Origin: Citrifermentans bemidjiense Bem
Lineage (GTDB): Bacteria > Desulfobacterota > Desulfuromonadia > Geobacterales > Geobacteraceae
NCBI RefSeq assembly: GCF_000020725.1
Contig: NC_011146.1
Coordinates: forward strand, 3,719,501-3,783,500
Direction of reading: 5' to 3'
Length of the DNA stretch: 64,000 nucleotides
Both the position numbers and the translations under genes were made by a program. A model generated the notes under the pieces. The model was not told the DNA's origin and made no database searches. It saw only the letters and a program-made list of their open reading frames with translations. Below, in pieces: positions 43,381-53,169 of the stretch (the stretch's first letter is position 1; the number at the start of each line of letters is the position of its first letter).

Positions 43381-43399
43381 TCGTGGTGCCTCTGCCGGC

Positions 43400-43585
43400 T
43401 CACCAGCCTGGCTCTTCGCTGCATTCATCCAGCGGCGCAGCCAGACCTTCCAAGACCGACTCACGCATCCCTTTTACTCCCAGCCAGCCATCCTCAGACA
43501 ACAAAACCGGCTCGTGTGACGTAGCGGCTTCGTCGATCAGCTTGGACATGCTGGCTTTGGCTGCAGTAGCGGTAACTTCGTCCAT
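43400..43585 (-). CDS. Shortened Phd/YefM-type antitoxin, toxin gene absent
   Basis: The 61-residue frame starts MDEVTATAAKASMSKLIDEAATSHEPVLLSE, the N-terminal dimer and DNA-binding part of Phd/YefM antitoxins, and ends with PGMRES-like KGMRESVLEGLAAPLDECSEEPGW, a common antitoxin tail. About 20 residues between them (the NAVLIS and W..I.ETL..L segments) are missing, and the RelE-type toxin gene normally found next is not present; the Nudix gene follows instead. GGAGGTGAG precedes the ATG at 43585. It could still bind DNA or cross-react with other toxins, but is probably decaying. Confidence 0.65.
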   Translation of the reverse strand: MDEVTATAAKASMSKLIDEAATSHEPVLLSEDGWLGVKGMRESVLEGLAAPLDECSEEPGW

Positions 43586-43653
43586 TGCTCTCACCTCCGG
43601 CAAAAACCTACGCGAACGGGGAGTTGCGGTCAAGGATTATTAGCGGTCCGCGC

Positions 43654-44784
43654 CTACCCCAGCGTCTTCTTGAACCTGAGGACGGCGCTGGAGAGAATGG
43701 TGACGCCGATCAGAAGCAAGGCCGCCATCTGCGGCCAGAGGATGTCGACGCCGACCCCCTTCTGGAAGATGGCGCGGATGATGACCAGGAAAAAGCGCAT
43801 GGGGTTCACCAGGGTGAACCACTGCACGATTTGAGGCATGCTCTCGATGGGAAAGGCAAACCCGGAGAGGAGGATGGCGGGGAAGATGACGAAGAAGGCG
43901 CTCATCATCGCCTGCTGCTGGGTACGGCTGATGGTGGAGATGAGAAGCCCGATGCCCAGCGAGCTCATCAGGAAGAGGGCGGTGGCTAAGTAGAGAAGCG
44001 GTATGGAGCCGCGCAGCGGCACGTCGAACCAGAACACCGCGACCAGCGAGATGAGCGTCACGTTGATGAAGCCGATGAGGACGAAGGGGATGGTCTTTCC
44101 CAGGATGAATTCCCCCTTCCCTATCGGGGTCACGATCACTTGCTCGATGGTCCCGATCTCCTTCTCGCGCACCACGGCCATGCTGGAGAGGAGCATGGTG
44201 ATGATGAAGACGATGTTGGTGATGACCGCGGGGACGTAGTAGTTGCGGCTTTCCAGGTTCTCGTTGAACCAGGCGCGGCTCACGAGGTCCACTCCCCCAG
44301 GAAAAGCCTGCACTCCGCCGTGCCGCGCGCCCCAATCCTGCTGCAGGCGCTGGTTGTACCCCCCCACGATCCTGGAGGCGTAGTTGAGCGCGATGCCGGC
44401 GGTGTTGGAGTCGGTTCCGTCCAGGATCATCTGCAGTTGCGCCCCCCTCCCCCCGACGAGCCGCTCTCCGAGGCCGCGGTTCATCCTAAGCACAGCCTTC
44501 ACCTCGCCCCTGTCGATCAGCTCCTGGGCCGCCTTGTCGTCGTAGACCCGTGCCTCAAGCCGGAAGTAACCCGACTTGACGAAGAGGTCGGCTATTTCCC
44601 GGCTCTGGCTGCTGTTGTCCAGGTCGTAGACGGCGGTCGCCACCTCGCGCACGTCGGTATTCACCGCGTAGCCGAAGATGAGCGTCTGCACCACCGGGAT
44701 CACGAACATCACGAAGCGCATGCGCGGGTCGCGCAGCACCTGGATGAATTCCTTGACCAGCATAGCTTTCAGCCGTTCGATCAC
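43654..44784 (-). CDS. ABC-2 type exporter permease (YbhR-like)
   Basis: The 376-residue protein starts at a GTG (VIERLKAMLVKEFIQVLRDPRMRFVMFVIPVVQTLIFGYAV) and has one N-terminal helix, a long extracytoplasmic domain (about 40-170), then five helices from about 175, including the ABC-2 signature EKEIGTIEQVIVTPIGKGEFILGKTIPFVLIGF. This is the YbhR/YhhJ form that pairs with a second permease, an HlyD-like adaptor and ATPase subunits. It starts ten bases after the first permease gene. Substrates of related pumps include dyes, antibiotics and cations; here it is unknown. Confidence 0.9.
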   Translation of the reverse strand: MIERLKAMLVKEFIQVLRDPRMRFVMFVIPVVQTLIFGYAVNTDVREVATAVYDLDNSSQSREIADLFVKSGYFRLEARVYDDKAAQELIDRGEVKAVLRMNRGLGERLVGGRGAQLQMILDGTDSNTAGIALNYASRIVGGYNQRLQQDWGARHGGVQAFPGGVDLVSRAWFNENLESRNYYVPAVITNIVFIITMLLSSMAVVREKEIGTIEQVIVTPIGKGEFILGKTIPFVLIGFINVTLISLVAVFWFDVPLRGSIPLLYLATALFLMSSLGIGLLISTISRTQQQAMMSAFFVIFPAILLSGFAFPIESMPQIVQWFTLVNPMRFFLVIIRAIFQKGVGVDILWPQMAALLLIGVTILSSAVLRFKKTLG

Positions 44785-44794
44785 GCCCGCCCCC

Positions 44795-45928
44795 TCACTC
44801 GATCTTCTTGCGGAGCTTGTGGTGCGCCAGCGTGAGCACCAGCGCGGCAAAGGCCAAAAGGAAGAGCGCCTCGCCGATAAGAAGCCTAAGCCCCAGCCCC
44901 TTCAGGTAAATGCCGCGCAGGAGGGTGACGAAATAGCGCGCGGTGATGACGTGGGTGAAGAGCTGGATCGGGTACGGCATGTTGGCGATGGGGAAGACGA
45001 ACCCCGAAAGCAGGAAGGCGGGGAGCATGGTGGCCACGAGCGCGATCTGGCTGGAGAGGAACTGGCTCTTGGTGACGATGCTGATCAGCATCCCGAGCGA
45101 CAGGGCGCCGGCCAGAAAGACGGAACAGGAGGCGAAGATGAGCCAGAGTTGCCCGCGCATCGGTATGGCGAAGACAAACTCCCCGACTAGGACGGCGAGC
45201 AAAAGATCGAGCATGCCGATGCAGAAGTAGGGGATCAGCTTCCCCAGGATCAGCTCGCCGCGGGTCACCGGCGTCGCGATCAGCTGCTCCATGGTCCCCA
45301 CCTCCCATTCCCGCGCCACGGTGAGGGAGGTCAAAAGGGCGGCGATCACCATCATCACGACGGCGATCAGACCCGGGAAGATGTAGTTGCGCGACTCCAT
45401 GTCGCTGTTGAACCAGACGCGCGGCTCAAGGTCCAGCCCCGCCGCAGGCTGCGGCAGGCCGCCGCGCCTCACGGAGTCGAGGGTCACCTGGTTACTGTAG
45501 GAGCGGGTAACCCCCTCGGCGTACCCCAGGGCATAGGAGGCGACGTTGGAATCGCTTCCGTCGATGATGGCCTGAACGGAGGAGCCGCGCCCGGAGGCTA
45601 CCCCGCGGGCGAAGTCTACCGGGACCACCAGCGCGATCACCGCCCGCCGGGCCTCGATGGCCCGCTCGATCTCGCCGTAGCCCCCCGCTTCCCCTACCAG
45701 CTGAAAATAGCGCGAGGCGCTGAAGCCGCCGATGAAGGTGCGGCTGGCGGGGGTCTGGCTCTGATCCCAGACGACGAGCGGCACGCGGTCCACGTCGAGG
45801 GTAAGCGCGTAACCGAAGAGAAAGAGCATCACCAGCGGGATGGCGATGCCGATCCCGAGGCTTCTCCAGTCCCTAAGGACGTGCAGGAACTCCTTGCGGG
45901 CTACAGCCGAGACCCGCTTCGCCTTCAC
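44795..45928 (-). CDS. ABC-2 type exporter permease (YbhS-like)
   Basis: The 377-residue protein shares the plan of its partner: a first helix (IGIAIPLVMLFLFGYALTL), an outside domain with VVWDQSQTPASRTFI and DSNVASYALGYAEG, and five C-terminal helices with EWEVGTMEQLIATPVTRGELILGKLIPYFCIG. The start overlaps the stop of the kinase gene by four bases (45925-45928), tying pump synthesis to the kinase message. It probably forms a heterodimer with the second permease. Confidence 0.9.
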   Translation of the reverse strand: MKAKRVSAVARKEFLHVLRDWRSLGIGIAIPLVMLFLFGYALTLDVDRVPLVVWDQSQTPASRTFIGGFSASRYFQLVGEAGGYGEIERAIEARRAVIALVVPVDFARGVASGRGSSVQAIIDGSDSNVASYALGYAEGVTRSYSNQVTLDSVRRGGLPQPAAGLDLEPRVWFNSDMESRNYIFPGLIAVVMMVIAALLTSLTVAREWEVGTMEQLIATPVTRGELILGKLIPYFCIGMLDLLLAVLVGEFVFAIPMRGQLWLIFASCSVFLAGALSLGMLISIVTKSQFLSSQIALVATMLPAFLLSGFVFPIANMPYPIQLFTHVITARYFVTLLRGIYLKGLGLRLLIGEALFLLAFAALVLTLAHHKLRKKIE

Positions 45929-47076
45929 TGGCGCACTCCGTCCGAGGCGGGGGGAGCGTCGGCCGATTCGGACTCAGGAAGGAGCAGGGGGATCTGCATC
46001 TGGAACAGGGAGCCCCCTCCCGGCGAGCTCTCCGCCCAGATGCTCCCGTCCATAAGCTCGGTCATGCGCCGGGCCAGGGTGAGCCCCAGCCCAAGACCCG
46101 GAAACGAGCGGGTGATGGAGCCGTCGGACTGGGTGAAGTCGCTGAAGACCCGCTCCAGGTCGGCCGGATCTATGCCGACGCCGGTGTCGGCGACGGAGAA
46201 TTGCAGCATCTGCTCTCCCGCCACCTCCTGGAGATGCACTTCCAGCGATATTTTGCCGGCCGTGGTGAACTTGACGGCGTTTCCCAGCAGCATGGTAAGG
46301 ACCTTGTGCAGCATCGCCTGGTCGCTGCTGACCGCCTCGGGAAGGGCAGGATCGAGGGTCACCATGAAATCGAGCCCCTTGCCCTCCGCCTGCGTCCGGG
46401 CCTCCATGGCAACGGTGTCCAGGAAGGCCTTGAGCAGGAAGGGGCGGTACTCGGGAGCGGTCCCCTCCCCTTCGAGCCTGCTGGTCTCGATCAGGTCCTC
46501 GACGATTCCCAGAAGGCGCAGCGCGGATTTCTGCACCATGGTCAGGTACTTCCGCTTGTTGTCGTCCTCCTCGCTGTCGAGCACCAGGTCGGTCATGCCG
46601 ATGATGGGGGTGAGCGGGGTGCGCAACTCGTGGCTCACGCTTCTCAGGAATTCCTTCTTGGCGCGGTCGGCGGCGCTGGCGAGCGTCTCCAGAAGGTCCC
46701 GGTACCTTTTCAGCTCCAGATGGTTCTTCACCCGGGCGCGCACGATGTGGGGGGAGATCGGCTTGGTGAGGTAATCTATCGCGCCGAGTTCCAGCCCCTT
46801 GATCTCCTCCTCCTCACCGATCATGGCGGTGACGAAGATGATCGGGATGTCGCGGGTGGCGGGGTCCCCTTTCAGAATGGAGCAGAGTTCATAGCCGTCC
46901 ATCCCGGGCATCATGATGTCCAAAAGGATCAGGTCCGGCTTGTCGGCGCGGATCAGTTCCAGGGCATCCGCCCCGCTGGTGGCGAAGAAAAGTTCGTACT
47001 CCTCCCCGAGTGTCTCGCTGAGGATCTCGATATTGGCAGGGGTATCATCAACGATCATGACCGTCTGGCGTTTCAT
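45925..47076 (-). CDS. Receiver-histidine kinase (REC-HisKA-HATPase)
   Basis: The 383-residue protein starts with a receiver domain (1-120: VDDTPAN, acceptor aspartate in [11 protein letters not shown], conserved lysine in YLTKPI), followed by HisKA with [15 protein letters not shown] (histidine at about 155) and an HATPase domain with NAVKFT, DTGVGID and [12 protein letters not shown]. It has no membrane part and no DNA-binding domain. It overlaps both the preceding kinase (47073-47076) and the following permease (45925-45928) by four bases. It probably receives phosphate from the 936-residue kinase; what it controls is unclear. Confidence 0.92.
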   Translation of the reverse strand: MKRQTVMIVDDTPANIEILSETLGEEYELFFATSGADALELIRADKPDLILLDIMMPGMDGYELCSILKGDPATRDIPIIFVTAMIGEEEEIKGLELGAIDYLTKPISPHIVRARVKNHLELKRYRDLLETLASAADRAKKEFLRSVSHELRTPLTPIIGMTDLVLDSEEDDNKRKYLTMVQKSALRLLGIVEDLIETSRLEGEGTAPEYRPFLLKAFLDTVAMEARTQAEGKGLDFMVTLDPALPEAVSSDQAMLHKVLTMLLGNAVKFTTAGKISLEVHLQEVAGEQMLQFSVADTGVGIDPADLERVFSDFTQSDGSITRSFPGLGLGLTLARRMTELMDGSIWAESSPGGGSLFQMQIPLLLPESESADAPPASDGVRQ

Positions 47077-49883
47077 AGGCTCTCCCTTTGTTCCGAGTGC
47101 GGCTCCTGCCTGTCCGCCGGGAAGGCGGATAGAAGTTGCCGTGCCTTTCTGAAATCAAGTTTTTCCAGGCAGCGCTCCAGCGCCTGGAGTTCTTCGGTGA
47201 AGTCGCCCGCGGGTACCGCGCCGCAAAACTTCTCGAACTGCCGCTTCGCGTCCAGGCTGTTCTTGGCAAGCAACCGCTCCAGCTTCGCCTTCTCGGCGGC
47301 GAGCTTCGCCGGCTCGAATCTACCCGCCGCGGCAGCCGGTTTCCTGCGCCGGACAGCTTTCTGCGGCGGCCACGGTTCGACCTCCGGCCACAGCTCGCCG
47401 GAGCGCGCCAGCACCCGGACCAGCGAGTCGAGGAGATGGGAGGGGCGCGCCGGGGAGGGTAGGACCGCCGCCACCCCCCACTCGTTCGCCTGCTGCCGCA
47501 CCGTCTCCAAATGCTCCCGACTCACGGTGGCAAGGACGGGAAGCAGGCAGCGGTACCGGCTCCAGATGCCGCGGCAGATCTTCTCCATGCCGTCGAGTCC
47601 GGCCGTCGCTCCGTCGACCACCAGCAGGTCGAAGGGCGGGTCTTCCGGCGGAGCCTTGTCCTGCAGCGCGGCGAGTGCCTGGGGCAGGCTCTCCGCGTAC
47701 TCAAGCGCAAGGGACATTCCTTCGGTGATCTCCTCGATGCCGGCGCGCACCTCCTGGTCGCGCTCGACTACCAGCACCCTGAGGTCCGGCAGCTCCTGTT
47801 CCCGCGGTTGCGCAACGGGGTTGACGGCGTCGGGAAGGGCAAGGGGGACGGTGAAGGAGAAGCTGCTGCCGGAGCCGGGGACGCTCTCCACCTGCAGTTC
47901 CCCCCCCATCAGCTCCACCAGCTGGCGGCTGATGGAAAGCCCGAGTCCCGTACCGCCGTAGCGGCGCGTAGTGGAGCTGTCCGCCTGGGTGAAGGGGGTG
48001 AAGATCTTTCCCATCTGCTCGGGTGCTATGCCGATGCCGGTGTCCTGGACGCAGAAGTGGACCACCACCTCTTCCTCCTCGCGCCGCAACGGCTTGATGG
48101 CGACCACCACCTCTCCCTTTTCGGTGAATTTCACCGCGTTGGCGATCAGGTTGTTCAGCACCTGCGTCAGGCGCAGCGGGTCCCCCACCAGCTTGTTGGG
48201 GAGATCGGGAGCAAGCCGGACCCGGAATTCGATCCCCTTTTCCTGGGCCTTGGACTGGTGCATGTCGGAGATGTTTCCCAGTACCTCGTACAGGTTCAGG
48301 TCCGTCTTCTCCAGTTCCAGCTTCCCGGCCTCCATCTTGGAGAAGTCGAGTATGTCGTTGATGATGTTCAAAAGGGTCCGGCTCGACGAACCTATCTTTT
48401 CCAGGTAGCCGCGCTGCTTTCGGTCGAGCTCGGTCTTAAGCGCCAGCCGGCTCAACCCCATGACGGCGTTAAGCGGGGTGCGGATCTCGTGCCCCATGTT
48501 GGCCAGGAACTGGCTTTTGGCGCGGCTGGCCGCCTGCACCAGGTCTCGTTCGTGGCGCAGCTCCTCGGCCTCCCTGTTGGCGGTTACGTCCTCGATGATG
48601 CCGGCCAGATACTTGGGCTCCCCCTTGGGACCGCATACCAGCGACTTGGTGAGGTTGACCCAGACCGGGGTGTCGTCATGCCTCATCTGGCGGATCTCGA
48701 TGCTGTAGTTGTCGATCTCCCGGCTCAAAAGCCGCGCGGCCTGCCGCTGCTCGGCCTCCCGGTCGTCGGGATGGATGGTCTGCTCCAGGGACCAGCCCAA
48801 GAGTTCCTCCTGCTCATAACCCAGGATGTCGCAAAAGCGCCTGTTGATGCGAATCAGCTCTCCGCTCAGGGTGAGGTGGCAGATCCCTACCGCTGCCTGC
48901 TCGAATATGCTGCGGAACCGCTCCTCGCTCTCCCTCAACTGCTCCTCGGCGCGCTTTCTAAAGGTGATGTCGGTCAGGATGCCGAGCAGGGCATAGACAC
49001 GGTCGTTGTCGTCCCGAAGGGGGATGAGCGCCTTGCTGATCCAAGCGCCGTCCCTCTCGCGCTGCTCGTCCCGCTCCACCGCGGCTCCGCCCGCCATGAC
49101 CTTGCCGTCGTCCTCCTGGCGCTTTTTGGCCAACTCCGGCGCGAAGAGGTCGTAGTCGGTCTTTCCGAACACGTCGGAGGGCTCGACACCAAGATCGCGG
49201 GCGAAGCTGGAGTTGCAGGAGAGGTAAACGGAGTTGCAGTCCTTCAGGAAGATGCGCTGCGGCAGGTTCTCGATCAGCCCGCGGTAGCGGTTCTCGAAGA
49301 AGAGGGCGTTCTCCGCCTCCTTCTGCTCGCTCACGTCCTGGACCACGCTCACCACGCGCAAGGCGGCGCCGGAATCGTCCCTGAACACCTCCCCCACCTC
49401 GAAAAGGAAGGACTCCTTCCCGCCGGGGCGCTCTACCGAGTATTCCACGGCGAAGGAATCCCGCCCCGCTAAGGCCTCCTCGACGGCGGCGGCCAAGGCG
49501 TCCTTGCCGTACTCGGGAAGAATAGCCAGCAGGCCGTCGTAGTTGTCCGGCGCCTCGTCGAGCGGGACGGAGAAGATGCGGCACAGCTCTTCCGAGCAGT
49601 CCAGCCTGCCGCTGGCGAGGTCCAGGTCCCAGCTCCCGATGCGGGCGATGCGCTGCGAGATGCGGAGCTGCTCCTCGCTGCGCCGGACCGCGTCGTCCGA
49701 TTGCCGCCGCCATTTAAGGCGCATGGCGTGCAGCGCCGCAATGGAGAACACTATCACCGACGCCAGGAGCGAATGCCGCTCATGAAGGGCAAGGGCGCAG
49801 ACGAACAGCAGCACCCCCCAGGAGAGAAACAAGGCCATCCTGCTTTTGGTATGTGGAATTGCGGGAGATCCCCGAAAATGCAT
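47073..49883 (-). CDS. Membrane-bound PAS hybrid histidine kinase with degenerate receiver
   Basis: The 936-residue protein has two short membrane helices at about 17-33 and 40-57, then three PAS domains (about 68-195, 200-320, 322-445), HisKA with [16 protein letters not shown], HATPase with [19 protein letters not shown] and [19 protein letters not shown], and a C-terminal receiver-like domain. In the receiver the acidic pocket reads VVERDQE, the acceptor-like aspartate is in [10 protein letters not shown], and the usual lysine is serine (PSPARP), so phosphorylation is doubtful. A short helical tail follows. It begins about 195 bases after the ATPase genes and overlaps the next kinase by four bases. 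Confidence 0.9.
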   Translation of the reverse strand: MHFRGSPAIPHTKSRMALFLSWGVLLFVCALALHERHSLLASVIVFSIAALHAMRLKWRRQSDDAVRRSEEQLRISQRIARIGSWDLDLASGRLDCSEELCRIFSVPLDEAPDNYDGLLAILPEYGKDALAAAVEEALAGRDSFAVEYSVERPGGKESFLFEVGEVFRDDSGAALRVVSVVQDVSEQKEAENALFFENRYRGLIENLPQRIFLKDCNSVYLSCNSSFARDLGVEPSDVFGKTDYDLFAPELAKKRQEDDGKVMAGGAAVERDEQRERDGAWISKALIPLRDDNDRVYALLGILTDITFRKRAEEQLRESEERFRSIFEQAAVGICHLTLSGELIRINRRFCDILGYEQEELLGWSLEQTIHPDDREAEQRQAARLLSREIDNYSIEIRQMRHDDTPVWVNLTKSLVCGPKGEPKYLAGIIEDVTANREAEELRHERDLVQAASRAKSQFLANMGHEIRTPLNAVMGLSRLALKTELDRKQRGYLEKIGSSSRTLLNIINDILDFSKMEAGKLELEKTDLNLYEVLGNISDMHQSKAQEKGIEFRVRLAPDLPNKLVGDPLRLTQVLNNLIANAVKFTEKGEVVVAIKPLRREEEEVVVHFCVQDTGIGIAPEQMGKIFTPFTQADSSTTRRYGGTGLGLSISRQLVELMGGELQVESVPGSGSSFSFTVPLALPDAVNPVAQPREQELPDLRVLVVERDQEVRAGIEEITEGMSLALEYAESLPQALAALQDKAPPEDPPFDLLVVDGATAGLDGMEKICRGIWSRYRCLLPVLATVSREHLETVRQQANEWGVAAVLPSPARPSHLLDSLVRVLARSGELWPEVEPWPPQKAVRRRKPAAAAGRFEPAKLAAEKAKLERLLAKNSLDAKRQFEKFCGAVPAGDFTEELQALERCLEKLDFRKARQLLSAFPADRQEPHSEQRESL

Positions 49884-49920
49884 CTGTCACCTATGGAAAT
49901 GGAGGTTCAAACCAGCAGTG

Positions 49921-49951
49921 GTCCCCCCCCTCCCGCTAGGGGAGGGGGGAC
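49921..49951. repeat. C/G-rich hairpin upstream of the kinase gene
   Basis: GTCCCCCCCCTCCC pairs with GGGGAGGGGGGAC around a short CGCTA loop. It lies between the ATPase gene 50078-51037 and the kinase gene in the same transcription direction, so it could reduce read-through from the ATPase genes or protect the upstream RNA. No T-run follows on the minus strand. Confidence 0.55.
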
Positions 49952-50077
49952 TTTATCGTCTATTGCAACATGTACGGCAGGGCTGCCTTTTGGAGGCTTT
50001 AGCGGCAGCGGCTGCAATGGATTTGCTGCAGTATCTCTTTATCGGGCGAGAGCCCGGAAACATTAGGGATAATTACG

Positions 50078-51037
50078 CTAGCGGCGCCCCCCCTGCGCCT
50101 CCATGAAGGAGACGAACAGGTCTTCCAGCGACGGGGTGATGCGCTCCATCCTGAGATCCAGGTCGGGTAGCTCCCGGCCGATGGCGGCGATGGTCTGCTC
50201 GGCGCTTTCCACCGCCAGGTGCAGCCCGGCCCCGAAAAGCGCCGAACTCTTCACCCCCGGCAGGGACTCGACCCGCTGCAAAAGCTCAAAGGGGCGCTCA
50301 CAGCCGATCTCGACGATCTGGCCGGGAAAGCCTGCTTTGAGTTCGGCAGGGGTCCCCAGGGCGATCAGCTCTCCGCCGAAGATGAAGCCCAAGCGGTCGC
50401 AGCATTCGGCCTCTTCCATGTAATGGGTGGTGACGAAGATGGTGACCCCCTCGCCGGAGAGCCGGTAGATCAGCTCCCAGAAGCTCCGCCTGCTGATGGG
50501 ATCGACCCCGGAGGTCGGCTCGTCCAGGAAAACGATGGGGGGCTCGTGCAGGACGGCGCACCCCAGGGCGAGCCGCTGCTTCCATCCTCCGGAAAGGGCC
50601 TGGGCGCGGGTTCCTCGCTGCTCGGCGAGCCCGGCCATCTCTATGACCCACTCCTTGCGCTCGGCTTTCTTCCCGGCGGGGATGCGGTAGATGCCGCTGT
50701 AAAAGTCGATGTTCTCCTCGACGGTCAGCTCCTCGTAGAGGGAGAACTTCTGGCTCATGTACCCTATCTGGTTCTTGATCTGTTCCGACTGGGTGGCGAT
50801 GTCGTAACCGGCCACGGTTCCGCTGCCGGAGCTGGGAGGGAGGATGCCGCAGAGCATCCTGATGGTGGTGGATTTGCCTGCGCCGTTGGGCCCTAAAAAG
50901 CCGAAGATCTCCCCCCGCGCCACGTCGAGAGTGACCCGGTCCACGGCGGTAAAGTCGCCGAAGCGCCTGGTCAGCTCATGCAGGCCGACCTGCGCTTCCC
51001 GGGATTCCCCAGTTGTAGTGGCGTTGGCACCGTTCAC
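50078..51037 (-). CDS. ABC exporter ATPase 2 (YbhF C-terminal half-like)
   Basis: The 319-residue protein has Walker A GPNGAGKSTTIRML near 50, Q-loop YMSQKFSLYEELTVEEN, signature LSGGWKQRLALGCA, Walker B IVFLDEPTSGVD and H-loop VTTHYMEEAE, then an 80-residue C-terminal domain ending ITPSLEDLFVSFME. It resembles the second nucleotide-binding half of YbhF. It starts at a GTG 71 bases after the other ATPase gene. The SGVD and YMSQ forms are typical of ABC-2 exporters. Confidence 0.9.
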   Translation of the reverse strand: MNGANATTTGESREAQVGLHELTRRFGDFTAVDRVTLDVARGEIFGFLGPNGAGKSTTIRMLCGILPPSSGSGTVAGYDIATQSEQIKNQIGYMSQKFSLYEELTVEENIDFYSGIYRIPAGKKAERKEWVIEMAGLAEQRGTRAQALSGGWKQRLALGCAVLHEPPIVFLDEPTSGVDPISRRSFWELIYRLSGEGVTIFVTTHYMEEAECCDRLGFIFGGELIALGTPAELKAGFPGQIVEIGCERPFELLQRVESLPGVKSSALFGAGLHLAVESAEQTIAAIGRELPDLDLRMERITPSLEDLFVSFMEAQGGRR

Positions 51038-51108
51038 TTATTCGACTTCTCCTCAAAGGCCACGCCGGAGGGACCGCCCCCGGCAGATCCGACAGATCGA
51101 CAAAATTT

Positions 51109-52032
51109 TCAGCGCAAAAGCGAGACGAAGAGGTCCTCCAGGGACGGCTCGACTTGCCTCACCCGGGGAGCTTCCAGCCCCGCCTTTTTGAGGCTCGCCT
51201 CGGCCCGCTCTCTCGCCTCTTCCGGGTCGTCCGCGTAGTACAGATGCAGCTTCTCGCCGAAAAGCGCCACGCTCCCGGAAGGAAAATCGGCGGAGAGAAG
51301 CCGCACGGCGCGGCGCGGTTCCGCAGTGGTGAATTCCAGCACCCCTCCCTTCATGAGCCCCTTGAGCCCCTTGGGGGTGTCGCAGGCCAAAAGCCTGCCG
51401 CGATGCATCAGCCCCACCCTGTGGCAGCGCTCCGCCTCGTCCAGGTACGCGGTCGCAACGAGGATGGTCACCCCCTCCCCCAAAAGGCCGTGCAGGATGC
51501 GCCAGAAGTCGCGGCGCGAGACGGGGTCGACGCCGTTGGTCGGCTCGTCCAGGAAAAGCACCCGCGGCCGGTGCACCAGCGCGCAGGCAAGCCCGAGCTT
51601 CTGCTTCATCCCGCCGGAGAGCTTGCCGGCGAGCCTCTCTTTGAAGGGAGTGAGGTTGCTGAACCCCAAAAGCTCGTCGATGCGGGAGCCCTGTTCGCGA
51701 GCGGGGATCATGTGGATGTCGGCGTAGAAGCGGAGGTTCTCCAGCACCGTCAGGTCCGGGTAGAGCCCGAAGCGCTGGCTCATGTAGCCGATGTCGCCGC
51801 GCACTTCCTCGGCCTCTTGCGCCATGTTCCGCCCAAGGACCAGGGCCTCGCCGCCGGTGGGATCCATGATGCCGGCCAGCATCCTCAGGGTGGTGGTCTT
51901 GCCGGCGCCGTCGGAGCCGACCAGCCCGAAAAGCTCGCCACTTTTTACGTAAAGCGAGAGTTCCTCAACCGCGGTCACCTTGCCGAAGCGTTTTTGCAGC
52001 GCGTTGGTTTTGATCGCCTCGCTTAGCGACAT
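51109..52032 (-). CDS. ABC exporter ATPase 1 (YbhF N-terminal half-like)
   Basis: The 307-residue protein has Walker A GSDGAGKTTTLRML near 38 (D in place of the usual N), Q-loop YMSQRFGLYPDLTVLEN, signature LSGGMKQKLGLACA, Walker B VLFLDEPTNGVD and the switch segment VATAYLDEAERC, where the usual H-loop histidine is alanine or tyrosine. This suggests a degenerate ATP site, as in other paired ATPases. It ends with VEPSLEDLFVSLLR. It starts 12 bases after the HlyD gene. In E. coli both ATPases are one protein (YbhF); here they are separate. Confidence 0.9.
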   Translation of the reverse strand: MSLSEAIKTNALQKRFGKVTAVEELSLYVKSGELFGLVGSDGAGKTTTLRMLAGIMDPTGGEALVLGRNMAQEAEEVRGDIGYMSQRFGLYPDLTVLENLRFYADIHMIPAREQGSRIDELLGFSNLTPFKERLAGKLSGGMKQKLGLACALVHRPRVLFLDEPTNGVDPVSRRDFWRILHGLLGEGVTILVATAYLDEAERCHRVGLMHRGRLLACDTPKGLKGLMKGGVLEFTTAEPRRAVRLLSADFPSGSVALFGEKLHLYYADDPEEARERAEASLKKAGLEAPRVRQVEPSLEDLFVSLLR

Positions 52033-52044
52033 CTCTTCCCCCTG

Positions 52045-53046
52045 TCAGCGCGCCGGCGGCGCGCCCAGGTCTATCACGGCATCCGCCGGCATCCCCGGTT
52101 TCAGCTCCATCCCCGGGTTGGCCAAGGTGATCTTCACCCGGTACACGAGCTTCACCCGCTCCTTCTCGGTCTGCACGCTCTTGGGGGTGAACTCCGCCTG
52201 GCTGGAGATGAAGCTCACCCTCCCCTCGAAGGCCTTGCCCGGAAGCCCGTCGGCCGTCACCCGCGCCCTTTGCCCCAGCTTGACCCGCGCCAGTTCCGTC
52301 TCGGGTATGTATCCCTTGAGCCAGCAATCCTTAAGGTCGCCGAGCGTGACCACCGGGGTCCCCGCAGCCACCTGTTCGCCCGGCTCGATCGATTTGTTGA
52401 GCACCACACCGGAGATGGGCGCCGCCAAGGTGGCGTACCCCAGCCGCTCCTTTGCCGTGGATACCCGCGCCAGCGCGCCTTCATGTGCGGCACGAGCTGC
52501 TTGCAGGCGTTCGGGCCGCGCCCCCTTGCGCAAAAGCGTAAGCGCTTCCCTGCGCTCGCGCACAGAGGCCCTGGCCTCCTCAAAGGCCGCCTTGGCGGCG
52601 TCGAACTGCTGCCGGGGGATGACCTCCCTGGCGAAGAGCGCCTTGCTCCTGTCGTAATCGGCTGTCACCTGCGCGGCTTGGGCCTCGGCGCGCGCCAGAA
52701 GCGCCGCCCCCTGGGCCACCTCTTCCCTGCGGTTGCCGGCTTCCAGTTCCGCCAGCGACGCGGCGGAGGCTGCCTCATCCGCCTGCGCGAGCTTCAGCGC
52801 GTCGGCGAGCTCGCGCTCTTCCAGGCGCGCCACGACCTGGCCGCGGGCAACCTGCATACCCTCGTCGACCAGCCGCTCCTGGACCCGGCCGGAAGTCTTG
52901 AAGCTCAGCTGCACCTCGGTAAGTTCGATGTTCCCAGAGATGCGCAGCGCCGCGGAGTTCTCCCCGTCCCGGTGATGGCGAAGGTAGAAAACAACCGCCA
53001 CCACCACAGCCAGCAGCAATGCCGCAATAATCCCCTTCTTTTTCAC
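52045..53046 (-). CDS. HlyD/YbhG-type periplasmic adaptor
   Basis: The 333-residue protein starts at a GTG with GGAGG five bases upstream. It has one membrane helix at about 5-20 (IIAALLLAVVVAVVFYL), then a lipoyl half (GNIELTEVQLSFKTSGRVQERLVDEGMQVARGQVVARLE), a long coiled coil (about 75-195, rich in AEAQA and RAAHEGALARV), the second lipoyl half (LGYATLAAPISGVVLNKSIEPGEQV) and a beta-barrel. It is the first gene of the exporter string and probably spans the periplasm. It is divergent from the ANTAR regulator gene. Confidence 0.9.
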   Translation of the reverse strand: MKKKGIIAALLLAVVVAVVFYLRHHRDGENSAALRISGNIELTEVQLSFKTSGRVQERLVDEGMQVARGQVVARLEERELADALKLAQADEAASAASLAELEAGNRREEVAQGAALLARAEAQAAQVTADYDRSKALFAREVIPRQQFDAAKAAFEEARASVRERREALTLLRKGARPERLQAARAAHEGALARVSTAKERLGYATLAAPISGVVLNKSIEPGEQVAAGTPVVTLGDLKDCWLKGYIPETELARVKLGQRARVTADGLPGKAFEGRVSFISSQAEFTPKSVQTEKERVKLVYRVKITLANPGMELKPGMPADAVIDLGAPPAR

Positions 53047-53169
53047 AGGCACCTCCAATGATTTAGAACTTATAGCATCAGAATGTTTTTTTTGGAACGC
53101 TCTATGCTCTTATCCTGCTAGTTGTGCCGCAAAAGCGGCAGCGCCAATCGTCGTAAGGGGGTGAAAGAC

